Below, piece after piece: positions 32,797 through 42,675 of a stretch of DNA of 64,000 nt. Position 1 is the first letter of the stretch; each line of letters starts with the position of its first letter. The stretch spans positions 1-64,000 of the forward strand of contig BQJD01000004.1 of NCBI GenBank assembly GCA_021604525.1, in the 5' to 3' direction. The notes beneath the pieces were generated by a model. It worked only from the letters and a program-made list of their open reading frames with translations. It was not told the DNA's origin and ran no database searches. The DNA comes from a marine bacterium B5-7 (GTDB lineage: Bacteria; Pseudomonadota; Gammaproteobacteria; Arenicellales; CAJQKF01). Position numbers and translations under genes: made by a program.

Positions 32797-34271
32797 ATAC
32801 ATCCGTCGCCGAGCGCAGCCTGAATGAACTCACCCGCGGATTGGCCGATAGTGTCAACTGGCGTGATGTCGTCGTGACTGGAATCACCCAGGACAGCCGT
32901 GAAGTCAAGCGGGGTGACCTGTTCCTGGCGGTGCCGGGTGAGCGGAGTGACGGTCGTCGTTTCATTCGCCAGTGCATTGATGCCGGTGCCGCTGCGGTAC
33001 TTGCGCAAGCGCCTGTCGAATGGCCGGATGACGATTCAACAAACAACGCGCCGGTATACCAGGTTACCGATCTGCGTCGTTATGTCGGCACCATCGCCGA
33101 TCGTTTCTACGGGCAACCTTCCAGGCGACTGTGTGTCATTGGTATAACAGGCACCAACGGAAAGACCAGTTGCTCTCATCTGCTCGCTCAGGCGCTTGAG
33201 TTACTTGGTGGACAAAGCGGTGTGCTTGGCACGCTTGGCAATGGCCGCCCTACAGCCCTCAAGCCTTCGCCGTTGACCACCCTTGATGCGGTTGCGGTTC
33301 ATCGCGAACTGGATGCACTGGATCAATCGGGTGCCCGATTCGTTTGTATGGAAGTGTCCTCGCATGCCCTGTCCCAGGGTCGGGTAGACAAGGTGGCATT
33401 CGATCTTGCAGTGTTTACCAATCTGACTCAGGACCATCTCGACTACCACGACGACATGGCCAGCTACGGCAACGCCAAGGCACGATTGTTTGCATACCCG
33501 GACTTGTCGGCGTGTGTTATCAATATCGATGATGCCTTCGGACGGCATCTGGCCAGCGATATTGATATGGAGTTGCTGTGGAGTTATGGCGATAGCACGG
33601 ATGCGCGCGTGCGACGACAAAGTCTCGATATGTCAGGTGGCCGCATTTCAATGCAGGTCAACATTGGTGACGACACGGTTGAGTTGGTCTCGGATCTTCC
33701 CGGACGTTTCAACGCCGACAATATTCTGACGGTGTTTGCGACATTACTGGCCATGGGTTTCGATCATTCCCGGGTGGTCGAAGCGTTATCGAAGTTACAA
33801 CCAGTGCCGGGTCGGATGGAGATCTTTTCGTCTCCCGGCAAGCCGCGCGTGGTGGTCGATTTTGCTCATACACCCGATGCACTCGACAAGGCACTTAACG
33901 CCTGCCGCGAATTGAATCCTGAAAAACTGTGGGTGGTGTTCGGTTGTGGTGGCGATCGTGATCGCGACAAGCGTGCCAGGATGGGTGCGATAGCCTCAAG
34001 GCTTGCCGATAAGGTTGTCATTACCAGCGATAATCCACGCAGTGAAGATCCCCTTGCGATCATCAATGACATCGCCTTGGGTACCGATGGTGATGCGGTT
34101 CTGATTGAGGATCGTCGCAATGCCATTGCGCATGCAATAGACAAGTCGAACCCTGGTGACATGGTGTTGGTGGCCGGGAAAGGCCATGAGACCACACAAA
34201 CCATTGGTGACGTTGTGCGCCCCTTCAGCGACCGCGATACCGTGGTATCACTACTTAACGGTGCGTCGTGA
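32793..34271 (+). CDS. murE: MurE, UDP-MurNAc-tripeptide synthetase (meso-DAP adding)
   Basis: MurE adds meso-diaminopimelate to UDP-MurNAc-L-Ala-D-Glu. The 492-residue ligase has the ATP-binding loop ITGTNGKTS near residue 118 and the family signature DFAHTPDALDKAL near 353. The motif DNPRSEDP near 413 marks DAP-specific enzymes; lysine-adding ones lack the Arg. Length is normal. The stop overlaps the murF start (TGATG). Confidence 0.96.
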   Translation: MNTSVAERSLNELTRGLADSVNWRDVVVTGITQDSREVKRGDLFLAVPGERSDGRRFIRQCIDAGAAAVLAQAPVEWPDDDSTNNAPVYQVTDLRRYVGTIADRFYGQPSRRLCVIGITGTNGKTSCSHLLAQALELLGGQSGVLGTLGNGRPTALKPSPLTTLDAVAVHRELDALDQSGARFVCMEVSSHALSQGRVDKVAFDLAVFTNLTQDHLDYHDDMASYGNAKARLFAYPDLSACVINIDDAFGRHLASDIDMELLWSYGDSTDARVRRQSLDMSGGRISMQVNIGDDTVELVSDLPGRFNADNILTVFATLLAMGFDHSRVVEALSKLQPVPGRMEIFSSPGKPRVVVDFAHTPDALDKALNACRELNPEKLWVVFGCGGDRDRDKRARMGAIASRLADKVVITSDNPRSEDPLAIINDIALGTDGDAVLIEDRRNAIAHAIDKSNPGDMVLVAGKGHETTQTIGDVVRPFSDRDTVVSLLNGAS

Positions 34272-35644
34272 TGACCCTTGCCACGGCAGCGAAAGCGATG
34301 AACGGGCGATTCACCGGAATCGATCGTCTGTTCACAAGTGTGTCTACCGATAGCCGTAACTTGTCAGCCGATGCGTTATACGTAGCGCTTCGTGGTGAGC
34401 GTTTCGATGGTCACGACTTTATCGAACCCGCAATCGATGGTGGTGCAGTGGGAGTTGTTGTTGACAGCGAACCTGACATGGATCTACCAGCCATCGTTGT
34501 GGACGACACGCTCATTGCGCTACAGCAATTGGCGCAAAACTGGCGGAGCCGATTCCATGGTCCACTGATTGCAGTTACCGGTAGCAACGGCAAAACCACG
34601 GTCAAGGAAATGCTTGGTTCGATACTAAGTCTCGCGGCACCGACCTTACTGAGTTCCGGTAATCAGAATAATCACATCGGTGTTCCGCTCTCACTCCTGA
34701 AGCTGCGTGACGATCATCAATATGCAGTCATTGAGATGGGTATGAATCACGCAGGAGAGTTGGCGGTATTGACACGGCTGGCGGCACCGACCGTGGCACT
34801 GATCAACAACGCGGCAGCGGCACATCTTGAAGGTCTTGGCAGCATCGATCAGGTGGCCAGGGCGAAGGCAGAAATATTCGAGGGTCTTGATGATGACGGC
34901 ATTGCGGTCGTTAATGCCGACGATGCCTATGCCGACTACTGGAAAGAGCTCAATGCGCATCGAAAAGTGATTACTTTCGGATTCGGTAGTGATGCCGACG
35001 TATGCGCGCAGGCTGACATCGAGGTTGAGCATAGCCTCATGCGGATCAAGTCACGGGATAGCGAACTGGTATTCACGCTATTGATGGCTGGACGACATAA
35101 CGCCGCCAATGCACTGGCGGCTGCCACCGTGGCACTGGCGCTTGATATTCCGCTTGATGTCATCAAAGCCGGACTCGAATCATTCAGCCCGGTTGCCGGT
35201 CGCAGTGAGGTCGTACAACTCAAGAACGGCGATCGACTGATCAACGATTCCTATAATGCCAATCCCGCGTCGATGCAGGCCGCCATTGAAATGCTCGCCC
35301 GATTCTCTGGCCGGCGCATCATGGTGATGGGTGATATGGCGGAACTCGGTCCCGATAGCAATCAATTGCATGCCGACATCGGTGATTATGCGCGATCACT
35401 GGCAATCGACGAGATGATGGCAATCGGTCCGGCAAGCCGTCATGCGATCGATGCCTTCGGCGCGAGTGGACGATATTTCGACCGCATCGATCAGTTATCC
35501 GAGGCGTTGCTTGAGTCATTGTCTGCAAATAAGGATTCGTTCGCTGGCATGACCACGGTCCTCATAAAAGGCTCACGAAGTATGGGCATGGAACGCGTTT
35601 CGCAATCGCTGATGGAACGTCTGGCAAACGGGGGGGTGAACTGA
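34271..35644 (+). CDS. murF: MurF, UDP-MurNAc-tripeptide D-Ala-D-Ala ligase
   Basis: MurF adds the D-alanyl-D-alanine dipeptide to complete the pentapeptide precursor. About 457 residues with the ATP loop [13 protein letters not shown] near 102, [16 protein letters not shown] near 120-135, and the C-terminal domain motif [15 protein letters not shown]. The ATG at 34271 overlaps the murE stop; GTG at 34268 would add one residue. The substrate D-Ala-D-Ala must come from a ddl gene outside this window. Confidence 0.95.
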   Translation: MTLATAAKAMNGRFTGIDRLFTSVSTDSRNLSADALYVALRGERFDGHDFIEPAIDGGAVGVVVDSEPDMDLPAIVVDDTLIALQQLAQNWRSRFHGPLIAVTGSNGKTTVKEMLGSILSLAAPTLLSSGNQNNHIGVPLSLLKLRDDHQYAVIEMGMNHAGELAVLTRLAAPTVALINNAAAAHLEGLGSIDQVARAKAEIFEGLDDDGIAVVNADDAYADYWKELNAHRKVITFGFGSDADVCAQADIEVEHSLMRIKSRDSELVFTLLMAGRHNAANALAAATVALALDIPLDVIKAGLESFSPVAGRSEVVQLKNGDRLINDSYNANPASMQAAIEMLARFSGRRIMVMGDMAELGPDSNQLHADIGDYARSLAIDEMMAIGPASRHAIDAFGASGRYFDRIDQLSEALLESLSANKDSFAGMTTVLIKGSRSMGMERVSQSLMERLANGGVN

Positions 35645-36726
35645 TGTTGTTGTACCTCTTCGACCACTTGTCTGAATATCATAGCGCCTTCAATGTCTTT
35701 CGTTACCTGACGCTGCGCGGTATATGCGGTGTGTTAACAGCGCTGACAATCTGCTTTCTGGTTGGGCCGCTGATGATACGCAAGCTCAGCTATCACCAGA
35801 TCGGTCAAACGGTTCGCGAAGACGGACCTCCTACACATTTCGAAAAAGTCGGCACGCCCACCATGGGCGGCGCGCTGATTTTGGTCGCAGTATCACTGTC
35901 GACCTTGTTGTGGGCCGACTTAAGCAATCGATTTATCTGGGTAGCGCTTCTGACCTGTATCGCCTTTGGCGCGATAGGTTGGGTGGATGACTATAAAAAG
36001 CTGGTACATAAAGATCCGCGCGGCATGGGTGCGCGATCTAAATTCACCTGGCAGTCGATTGCCGGCCTATCGGCGGCGCTGTTCCTTTATTACACTGCGC
36101 AGAGTCCAGCCGAGCTTGAACTGATCGTACCGTTATTCAAGGAAGTTTCCATCGACCTTGGCTTTGGTTACGTGATCCTCACCTATCTGGTGATCGTTGG
36201 TACCAGCAACGCGGTCAATCTTACCGACGGTCTTGATGGTCTGGCCATTTTGCCAACAGTACTCGTCACTGGTGCGCTGGCTATTTTTGCCTATGTAACC
36301 GGACATGCAATCTTCTCCGGCTATCTGGGTATTCCGTATATCCCCGGTGCCGGTGAAATGCTGATCTTTTGTGCCGCATTGGTGGGCGCCGGACTCGGCT
36401 TCCTGTGGTTCAACACGTACCCCGCCATGGTCTTCATGGGCGACATCGGTGCATTGGCGCTCGGTGCTGCTATTGGTGTGATCGCGGTCATCGTTCGACA
36501 GGAAATCGTGTTGATGATCATGGGCGGCATCTTCGTCATGGAAACCCTGTCGGTGATCCTTCAGGTTGCATCCTATAAATTGCTTGGCAAGCGGCTATTC
36601 AGGATGGCACCGCTTCATCATCATTTTGAGCTGAAAGGATGGCCGGAACCTCGCGTCAGTGTACGCTTCTGGATCATCAGCCTGATCCTCGTACTGGTGG
36701 GTCTGGCGACCCTCAAGGTGCGTTAG
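35644..36726 (+). CDS. mraY: MraY, phospho-MurNAc-pentapeptide translocase
   Basis: MraY transfers phospho-MurNAc-pentapeptide from UDP to undecaprenyl phosphate, giving lipid I at the inner membrane. The 360-residue protein has about ten hydrophobic segments and the key motifs. These are PTMGGALIL, the Asp pair in GWVDDYKKL near 115, [14 protein letters not shown] near 187, [15 protein letters not shown] near 262 and the His cluster [14 protein letters not shown] near 320. It overlaps murF by one base. Confidence 0.96.
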   Translation: MLLYLFDHLSEYHSAFNVFRYLTLRGICGVLTALTICFLVGPLMIRKLSYHQIGQTVREDGPPTHFEKVGTPTMGGALILVAVSLSTLLWADLSNRFIWVALLTCIAFGAIGWVDDYKKLVHKDPRGMGARSKFTWQSIAGLSAALFLYYTAQSPAELELIVPLFKEVSIDLGFGYVILTYLVIVGTSNAVNLTDGLDGLAILPTVLVTGALAIFAYVTGHAIFSGYLGIPYIPGAGEMLIFCAALVGAGLGFLWFNTYPAMVFMGDIGALALGAAIGVIAVIVRQEIVLMIMGGIFVMETLSVILQVASYKLLGKRLFRMAPLHHHFELKGWPEPRVSVRFWIISLILVLVGLATLKVR

Positions 36727-36728
36727 TG

Positions 36729-38129
36729 ATGAACGTGGTCAGTCACACAATGGGCAACGACGCACCGTCTACGCTGGTCCTCGGTCTTGGGCGCAGCGGC
36801 TACTCTGCGGCACGCTATCTATATCGGCATAACGAGCCGTTCGAGCTGGCCGACACGCGCGCGACACCGCCCATGAAGGATCTTGTAGTAAACGAGTTCC
36901 CCGGCGTTAAACTGCATCTCGGCCAGGTTAGCGATGAACTGCTTGGTCAGTTCGAGCGCATCGTCCTGAGTCCGGGGTTGTCCAAACATGAGCCGAAACT
37001 TGTTGCCGCCGCGCAGGCAGGCATCGAGATACTCGGTGACATCGAATTGTTTTCCCGTCATGCCATTGCACCGGTAGTCGCGATCACCGGTTCCAATGGC
37101 AAGAGTACGGTTACCCGTATGACTGGCGACATGCTTGAAGCCGATGGTTACCGTGTCCGCGTCGGTGGCAACATCGGCGTGCCGGCGCTCGACCTGCTTG
37201 ATGACGATACGACCACTCCCGAGTTCTATGTCCTCGAGTTGTCGAGTTTTCAACTCGAAACTACACACAGTCTCAAGCCTGCAAGCGCGGTTGTGTTGAA
37301 CATCAGTGCGGATCATATGGATCGTTACGCGGACCTTGATGCCTATGCTCGCGCCAAAGGATACATCTATGCGCATGCCGCAGTTTGTGTGATCAACCGT
37401 GACGATATCCTGGCCGCATCCCTGTGCCCACAATCAAGTCGTCAACTCAACTTCGGCATCGATGTCCCTCGCAGCGATGATGAGTTTGGACTCATCACGA
37501 AAAACGGCCGAGTATGGTTGGCACAGGGTTCGCGAATGTTTCTGGCTGCCGATGAGGTGCTGCTTGAAGGTACGCATAATCTTGCCAATGCGCTGGCAGC
37601 ACTGGCACTGATTGCTGCTCTTGGAATCGATATATCAAAGGCGATGCTGGATGCGCTCAAGTCCTTCAGGGGACTGGTTCATCGCATGGAACGAGTCGCG
37701 GATTTTAATGGTGTTCGATTCATTAATGATTCCAAGGGGACCAATGTCGGCGCCACGGCAGCGGCTATCGCGGGTCTTGACGCACCGATTGTGCTGATAG
37801 CAGGCGGGCGTGGTAAAGGGGCCGATTTCAATGTGCTGGCACGCGCCGCCTCTGGTCGGATACGTCATCTGATTGTGTTCGGTGAAGATACCGATGCAAT
37901 TGCCGATGCGTTTACCAAAGGCCTTGGCGGGAGTTTGTCGATAACTCGCACTCGCACGCTTGTTGAAGCTGTCGACAAGTCTTTCGAGGTTAATCATGAG
38001 GGCGATGTGGTGCTGTTCTCGCCAGCCTGCGCCAGTTTCGATCAGTTTGAAAACTTCGAACAACGTGGCGACAGGTTTCGCGAGCTGGTCCAACGGCGCG
38101 TGGCCGAGGAGGCGATATGCAAGCCGTAA
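36729..38129 (+). CDS. murD: MurD, UDP-MurNAc-L-Ala D-glutamate ligase
   Basis: MurD adds D-glutamate to UDP-MurNAc-L-alanine. About 466 residues from ATG 36729, two bases after the mraY stop. It starts with the Rossmann-like VLGLGRSGYSAARYL domain, has the ATP loop ITGSNGKSTVTRM near residue 119, and has VLELSSFQLE near 170, HRMERV and NDSKGTNVGAT near 320-335. The frame is open upstream inside mraY, which is a shadow. It overlaps ftsW by 13 bases. Confidence 0.95.
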   Translation: MNVVSHTMGNDAPSTLVLGLGRSGYSAARYLYRHNEPFELADTRATPPMKDLVVNEFPGVKLHLGQVSDELLGQFERIVLSPGLSKHEPKLVAAAQAGIEILGDIELFSRHAIAPVVAITGSNGKSTVTRMTGDMLEADGYRVRVGGNIGVPALDLLDDDTTTPEFYVLELSSFQLETTHSLKPASAVVLNISADHMDRYADLDAYARAKGYIYAHAAVCVINRDDILAASLCPQSSRQLNFGIDVPRSDDEFGLITKNGRVWLAQGSRMFLAADEVLLEGTHNLANALAALALIAALGIDISKAMLDALKSFRGLVHRMERVADFNGVRFINDSKGTNVGATAAAIAGLDAPIVLIAGGRGKGADFNVLARAASGRIRHLIVFGEDTDAIADAFTKGLGGSLSITRTRTLVEAVDKSFEVNHEGDVVLFSPACASFDQFENFEQRGDRFRELVQRRVAEEAICKP

Positions 38130-39274
38130 TCGATGCGCGCGGTCATGCCGGGGCGCTTGGCAGTTTCGACGCAGTGCTGCTTGGCACGGTGATGGCATTG
38201 TTGAGCTTGAGCATCATTATGGTCTTCTCTGTAACCGTGGTCGATGATTCAGACGGTGGCGCCAGCTTTGCCAGGATCGCCCGTCACAGTGCACACATCG
38301 CAGTGGGTGTGATTGCCATGTTGCTCATTTCACGATTCTCACCTGTGTTCTGGCAGCGGGCGGCGCGACTTTTGCTGGTGGCTGGAATCCTGTTGTTGAT
38401 ACTGGTGCTGATTCCTGCCATCGGTATCGAGGTCAATGGTTCGAGACGCTGGTTGGGCATCGCTTCGATCCGGGTGCAGCCGTCAGAACTGATGAAGTTC
38501 ATCATGATCGTGTTCATGGCCGACTACCTCACCAGGCGTCGGGGTCAACTCAAAAGCTTCCGGCTGGGTGTTGTTAATGTCGCCGCGGTTGTTGGTGTGG
38601 TGGGTATGTTACTGCTGCTTGAGCCGGATCTGGGATCGACCGTGGTCATTGCGGCAACGGTGTTCGCGATGATGTACGTGGCGGGGGTGCGCTATTCGCA
38701 CATGGTGTTATGCATCAGTGTTGCTGCTACCGCGTTTGCCGCGCTGGTGTATCTGTCACCGTATCGATTACAACGAGTTCTGAGTTTCCAGGATCCATGG
38801 GCGGACCCATGGAATACAGGATTCCAGCTATCCCAGGCATTGATCGCATTCGGACGCGGCGAGTGGCTGGGTGCCGGTCTCGGCCAAAGTATTCAAAAAC
38901 TTTTTTATCTGCCGCACGCCGGGAACGACTTCCTGGCTGCCGTGATTGCCGAGGAACTTGGCTTTGCCGGAATTCTGGTTCTCATCACGCTCTATATGTT
39001 GCTGGTGTGGCGCGGTTTTGCAATCGCTCGTCAGGCGGATCAGGGTGGTCATGACTGTGCCGCGCTCATCGCTCGAGGAGCAACGATTCTGATCGCGCTA
39101 CAGGCAATCATCAATCTCGGCGTCAACATGGGCGTGCTGCCAACCAAGGGGCTGACCTTGCCACTGGTGAGTTATGGCGGCAGCAGCATGATAGTGACGC
39201 TGATGCTTGTCGGTTTGGTGTTGGGCGTTGACAGGCAGGTGCGTATGCCGGCTGCCGGTCGGGGGTCGACATGA
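38117..39274 (+). CDS. ftsW: FtsW, septal peptidoglycan glycosyltransferase
   Basis: FtsW is the SEDS-family polymerase that builds septal glycan from lipid II together with FtsI. The 385-residue product has about ten transmembrane segments and the SEDS landmarks RRWLGIASIRVQPSELMKF near 115-133, LLEPDLGSTVVI with the catalytic Asp near 175, RGEWLGAGLGQSIQKLFYLP near 250-268, and KGLTLPLVSYGGSS near 340. The usual PEAHTDF motif reads PHAGNDF here, which is odd. It overlaps murD and murG. Confidence 0.95.
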   Translation: MQAVIDARGHAGALGSFDAVLLGTVMALLSLSIIMVFSVTVVDDSDGGASFARIARHSAHIAVGVIAMLLISRFSPVFWQRAARLLLVAGILLLILVLIPAIGIEVNGSRRWLGIASIRVQPSELMKFIMIVFMADYLTRRRGQLKSFRLGVVNVAAVVGVVGMLLLLEPDLGSTVVIAATVFAMMYVAGVRYSHMVLCISVAATAFAALVYLSPYRLQRVLSFQDPWADPWNTGFQLSQALIAFGRGEWLGAGLGQSIQKLFYLPHAGNDFLAAVIAEELGFAGILVLITLYMLLVWRGFAIARQADQGGHDCAALIARGATILIALQAIINLGVNMGVLPTKGLTLPLVSYGGSSMIVTLMLVGLVLGVDRQVRMPAAGRGST

Positions 39275-40344
39275 AGACCTTGATGGTTATGGCAGGTGGA
39301 ACCGGCGGCCACGTCTATCCGGCGTTGGCGGTTGCCGAATACATGCGTAACCGCGGAGTACGTGTGGTGTGGCTGGGAACTCGTGCCGGTCTTGAGGCAC
39401 GAGTCATACCGGAAGCGGGCTTCGATATATTCTGGATGACCATTGCCGGTTTGCGCGGTAAAGGATTGACACGCTATCTGGCGATGCCCTTCATGTTACT
39501 GCGGGCTATCGCACAGGGCATAGGCATCGTTCGCCGGGAGCGTCCCGATGCGCTGCTTGGTATGGGTGGTTTCGCTGCCGGACCCGGTGCGGTCTCGGGA
39601 TGGTTGCTGCGCCGGCCGTTAGTCATACATGAAGCCAACGCGCGTGCCGGACTGACCAACCGGTTACTGGCGCCGCTGGCCAGACGCGTATTGTGCGGTT
39701 TTCCTGAAACCGAAGGACTTGGCAAAAATGCCGAGTGGACAGGCAATCCGATACGACAGCAATTTACCTCGTCAAGGCAGGTCAATGACGCGCGCGCAAA
39801 TGAAGCAGCGTTCAATCTGTTGATTATCGGTGGCTCTTTGGGTGCGCGAGTTTTTAATCGCGAATTGCCTGCCTGCCTGCAAAACCTGGCAGTTGATGGA
39901 TTGATCAATATTCGTCACCAGTGCGGCCGCGGCAATCTTGCTGAGGTGCGTGATGCTTATGATCATCGTGGCATCGATGCCGAGGTTGAAGAGTTTATCG
40001 ACGACATGGGCGAAGCATACGCCAAGGCCGATCTGGTTATCTGTCGAGCCGGAGCAATGACCGTCGCCGAGGTTTGCATGGCGGGAGTCGCAGCAATATT
40101 CGTTCCCTATCCTCATGCGGCTGGTGATCATCAACGCGCAAACGCACGCTACCTCGCAGATCAAGGCGGCGCGTTATTGCTTGATGAATCCGACTTCAAT
40201 CAAGGCAAACTTAATCCCCTGATAACTTCCCTTATCTCCAATCGCGCGCAACTTGATGAGATGGCATCAAAGGCGCACGAGCTGGCCAGAAGCGATGCGA
40301 CTGAAACGGTTGCTTCGGCGTGCCTGGAGGTGATGCATGCGTGA
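39271..40344 (+). CDS. murG: MurG, lipid II synthase
   Basis: MurG transfers GlcNAc from UDP-GlcNAc to lipid I at the cytoplasmic membrane face. The 357-residue GT-B enzyme has the N-terminal glycine-rich AGGTGGHVYPALAVAEYM, then ALLGMGGFAAGPGAVSGWL and IHEANARAGLTNR, then IIGGSLGARVFN and the donor-site motif RAGAMTVAEVCMAGVAAIF. All are standard. Length is normal. It overlaps ftsW by 4 and murC by 8 bases. Confidence 0.96.
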   Translation: MKTLMVMAGGTGGHVYPALAVAEYMRNRGVRVVWLGTRAGLEARVIPEAGFDIFWMTIAGLRGKGLTRYLAMPFMLLRAIAQGIGIVRRERPDALLGMGGFAAGPGAVSGWLLRRPLVIHEANARAGLTNRLLAPLARRVLCGFPETEGLGKNAEWTGNPIRQQFTSSRQVNDARANEAAFNLLIIGGSLGARVFNRELPACLQNLAVDGLINIRHQCGRGNLAEVRDAYDHRGIDAEVEEFIDDMGEAYAKADLVICRAGAMTVAEVCMAGVAAIFVPYPHAAGDHQRANARYLADQGGALLLDESDFNQGKLNPLITSLISNRAQLDEMASKAHELARSDATETVASACLEVMHA

Positions 40345-41758
40345 ATTTGTCAGCCATATCCACTTTGTCGGTATTGGTGGCGCCGGCATGAGCGGTATTG
40401 CTGAAGTTCTGCTGGGTCAGAACTACCAGGTCAGCGGCTCGGATCTGCATGAAAATGCTGCTGTGAAACGTCTGAAGAAACTCGGTGCAACAGTTTATCA
40501 GGGTCACGCCGCAGGCAATATCGCCGGTGCCGATGTGGTGGTGGTGTCATCTGCGATTGCCGACAACAATGTAGAGGCGGTTGCGGCCAGGGCTAGCGGC
40601 ATTCCCGTCATACCACGAGCAGAAATGCTGGGTGAGTTGATGCGATTCGGTCAAGGTATCGCCGTTGCCGGTACCCATGGCAAAACCACGACGACTTCCC
40701 TGATAGCAGCAATACTTGCCGAAGGTGGCCTCGACCCGACCTTTGTGGTGGGTGGCTTGGTCAACAGCGTCAACAGTCATGCAAAGCTCGGCAAGGGTGC
40801 TTATCTGGTAGCCGAAGCGGATGAAAGTGATGCGTCCTTCCTGCATCTGCAGCCGCGAATTTCGGTGATCACCAATATCGACATCGATCATATGGAAACC
40901 TATGGAGGCGACTTCGATCGACTCCGGCAGACCTTCTCCGCCTTCGTTCATAACCTGCCTTTTTATGGCCTCGCTATTGTCTGTATTGACGATCCGGTGG
41001 TTCGGCAACTGGTCGGCGAAGTGCATCGTACCGTGGTCAGCTACGGTACTTCAGCGGATGCTGACTTTCAGGTTTCAGATATCAGCCAGATGGGTACCAC
41101 CATGCGGTTCAGCGTGAACCGGCCCGGGGGCAGCAGCCCACTGCAAATCGAACTGGCCCTGCCTGGCGTACATAACGTATTAAACGCAACGGCGGCAATC
41201 GCTATCGCCCATCAGCTCAAGATCGCCGATGACGATGTCTCTTCCGCGCTAAAGAGTTTTGCGGGTATTGGTCGGCGAATGCAGATACTCGGCGAGTACC
41301 GGTTGAACGATGTCACCGTCACTGTGGTGGATGACTATGCCCATCATCCACGGGAGATACGCGCTACGTTAGACGCCGCTCGCGGAGCGTGGCCGGATCG
41401 GCGGATTATCGTGGTGTTCCAGCCCCATCGTTATAGCCGCACGCAAAACCTGTTCGATGATTTTGCTGAACTGTTAAGCAGTATCGAGCCATTGATCGTT
41501 ACTGAAGTATATCCGGCAGGGGAGGCGCCGATTACCGCCGCCGACGGCCGCGCACTGTGTCGCGCCATTCGAAAACGTGGCAGCAGCGACCCGGTCTTTG
41601 TCGAACAACTCGATACGCTGAGTGAAGTCCTCGAAGGACTCTGTAAAAATGAAGATGTCGTGTTAATGCTCGGTGCGGGTGACATCGGTCGCCATGCGCG
41701 CGCCTTGGTAGCCGAAGCAGCGCAAGCTTCCGGCAATACCGTGGAGGCATCGGCATGA
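40337..41758 (+). CDS. murC: MurC, UDP-MurNAc L-alanine ligase
   Basis: MurC adds L-alanine to UDP-MurNAc, the first peptide step. The 473-residue protein begins with HFVGIGGAGMSGIAEVLL, then has the ATP loop GTHGKTTTTSL near 112, YLVAEADESDASFL near 162-175, and the C-terminal DDYAHHPREIRATL near 333. It overlaps murB by 4 bases. Confidence 0.96.
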   Translation: MREFVSHIHFVGIGGAGMSGIAEVLLGQNYQVSGSDLHENAAVKRLKKLGATVYQGHAAGNIAGADVVVVSSAIADNNVEAVAARASGIPVIPRAEMLGELMRFGQGIAVAGTHGKTTTTSLIAAILAEGGLDPTFVVGGLVNSVNSHAKLGKGAYLVAEADESDASFLHLQPRISVITNIDIDHMETYGGDFDRLRQTFSAFVHNLPFYGLAIVCIDDPVVRQLVGEVHRTVVSYGTSADADFQVSDISQMGTTMRFSVNRPGGSSPLQIELALPGVHNVLNATAAIAIAHQLKIADDDVSSALKSFAGIGRRMQILGEYRLNDVTVTVVDDYAHHPREIRATLDAARGAWPDRRIIVVFQPHRYSRTQNLFDDFAELLSSIEPLIVTEVYPAGEAPITAADGRALCRAIRKRGSSDPVFVEQLDTLSEVLEGLCKNEDVVLMLGAGDIGRHARALVAEAAQASGNTVEASA

Positions 41759-42675
41759 TGGCGGCGAAGCGGATCAATCACATGCCGAACATGGCGGGAA
41801 TACGTGGCGAGCTGCATGTCGATGAACCCATGTCTCGCCACACAAGTTGGCGGGTCGGTGGCCCGGCCGATTGGTATTTCATTCCGGCGGACCGGGACGA
41901 TCTCATACATTTCCTGGCGCAGTTACCGGCGCAGCTACCTGTACTCTTTACGGGTCTTGGTTCCAATCTGCTGGTCCGCGATGGCGGGATACGTGGAGTG
42001 GTCATAGCCACTCACAAATCGTTATCGATGATTCGAATGGAATCAAATGGAAGCATCTATGCAGAAGCCGGTGTTGCCGGTGCTCGAGTGGCGCGTTTTG
42101 CTCTCAGGCATGGTTTGGTGGGCGCGGAGTTTTTTGCAGGTATTCCAGGTTGCATCGGCGGTGCCCTGGCGATGAATGCCGGCGCCTTCGGGGGTGAAAC
42201 CTGGAGAGTCGTTGAACGGGTTGACGTAGTTAATCACGACGGCGTGGCGTCCGGACTACCGTCAAGCGCATTCTCGCCGGCTTATCGTCATATCGACTTG
42301 CCGGAGGATTGCTGGTTCCTCGCAGCATACATTCGGCTGCAGGAAGGCGATGTTGAAGCATCCAGGCGCGAGGTGTCGCGATTACTGCGAGCGCGTGGCG
42401 AGAGCCAGCCGGTACAAAGTGCCAATGCCGGTTCTGTTTTCACCAATCCGCCTGACGACCATGCTGCACGCCTGATTGAATCCAGTGGTTTGAAGGGTAC
42501 TCGAATCGGTGACGCCGAGGTTTCGTCAAAGCACGCCAACTTCATCATTAATAATGGTGACGCCAGCGCCGACGACATCGAACGGCTGATCGAGCATGTT
42601 CGTATAAGCGTGCTTCATAAAACGGGAACCGAACTGGTAACCGAGGTTCGTATTGCGGGGGTTCATCATGAATGA
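41755..42675 (+). CDS. murB: MurB, UDP-N-acetylenolpyruvoylglucosamine reductase
   Basis: MurB reduces UDP-GlcNAc-enolpyruvate to UDP-MurNAc with FAD and NADPH. The 306-residue sequence has SRHTSWRVGGPADWY near 24-38, the FAD-binding VLFTGLGSNLLVRDGGI near 60-76, FFAGIPGCIGGALAMNAGAF near 122-141, the proton donor Ser in ANAGSVFTNP near 226, and the terminal GTELVTEVRIAG. It appears to be a type I MurB. It overlaps murC and ftsQ by a few bases; a ddl gene often found here is absent. Confidence 0.95.
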   Translation: MMAAKRINHMPNMAGIRGELHVDEPMSRHTSWRVGGPADWYFIPADRDDLIHFLAQLPAQLPVLFTGLGSNLLVRDGGIRGVVIATHKSLSMIRMESNGSIYAEAGVAGARVARFALRHGLVGAEFFAGIPGCIGGALAMNAGAFGGETWRVVERVDVVNHDGVASGLPSSAFSPAYRHIDLPEDCWFLAAYIRLQEGDVEASRREVSRLLRARGESQPVQSANAGSVFTNPPDDHAARLIESSGLKGTRIGDAEVSSKHANFIINNGDASADDIERLIEHVRISVLHKTGTELVTEVRIAGVHHE

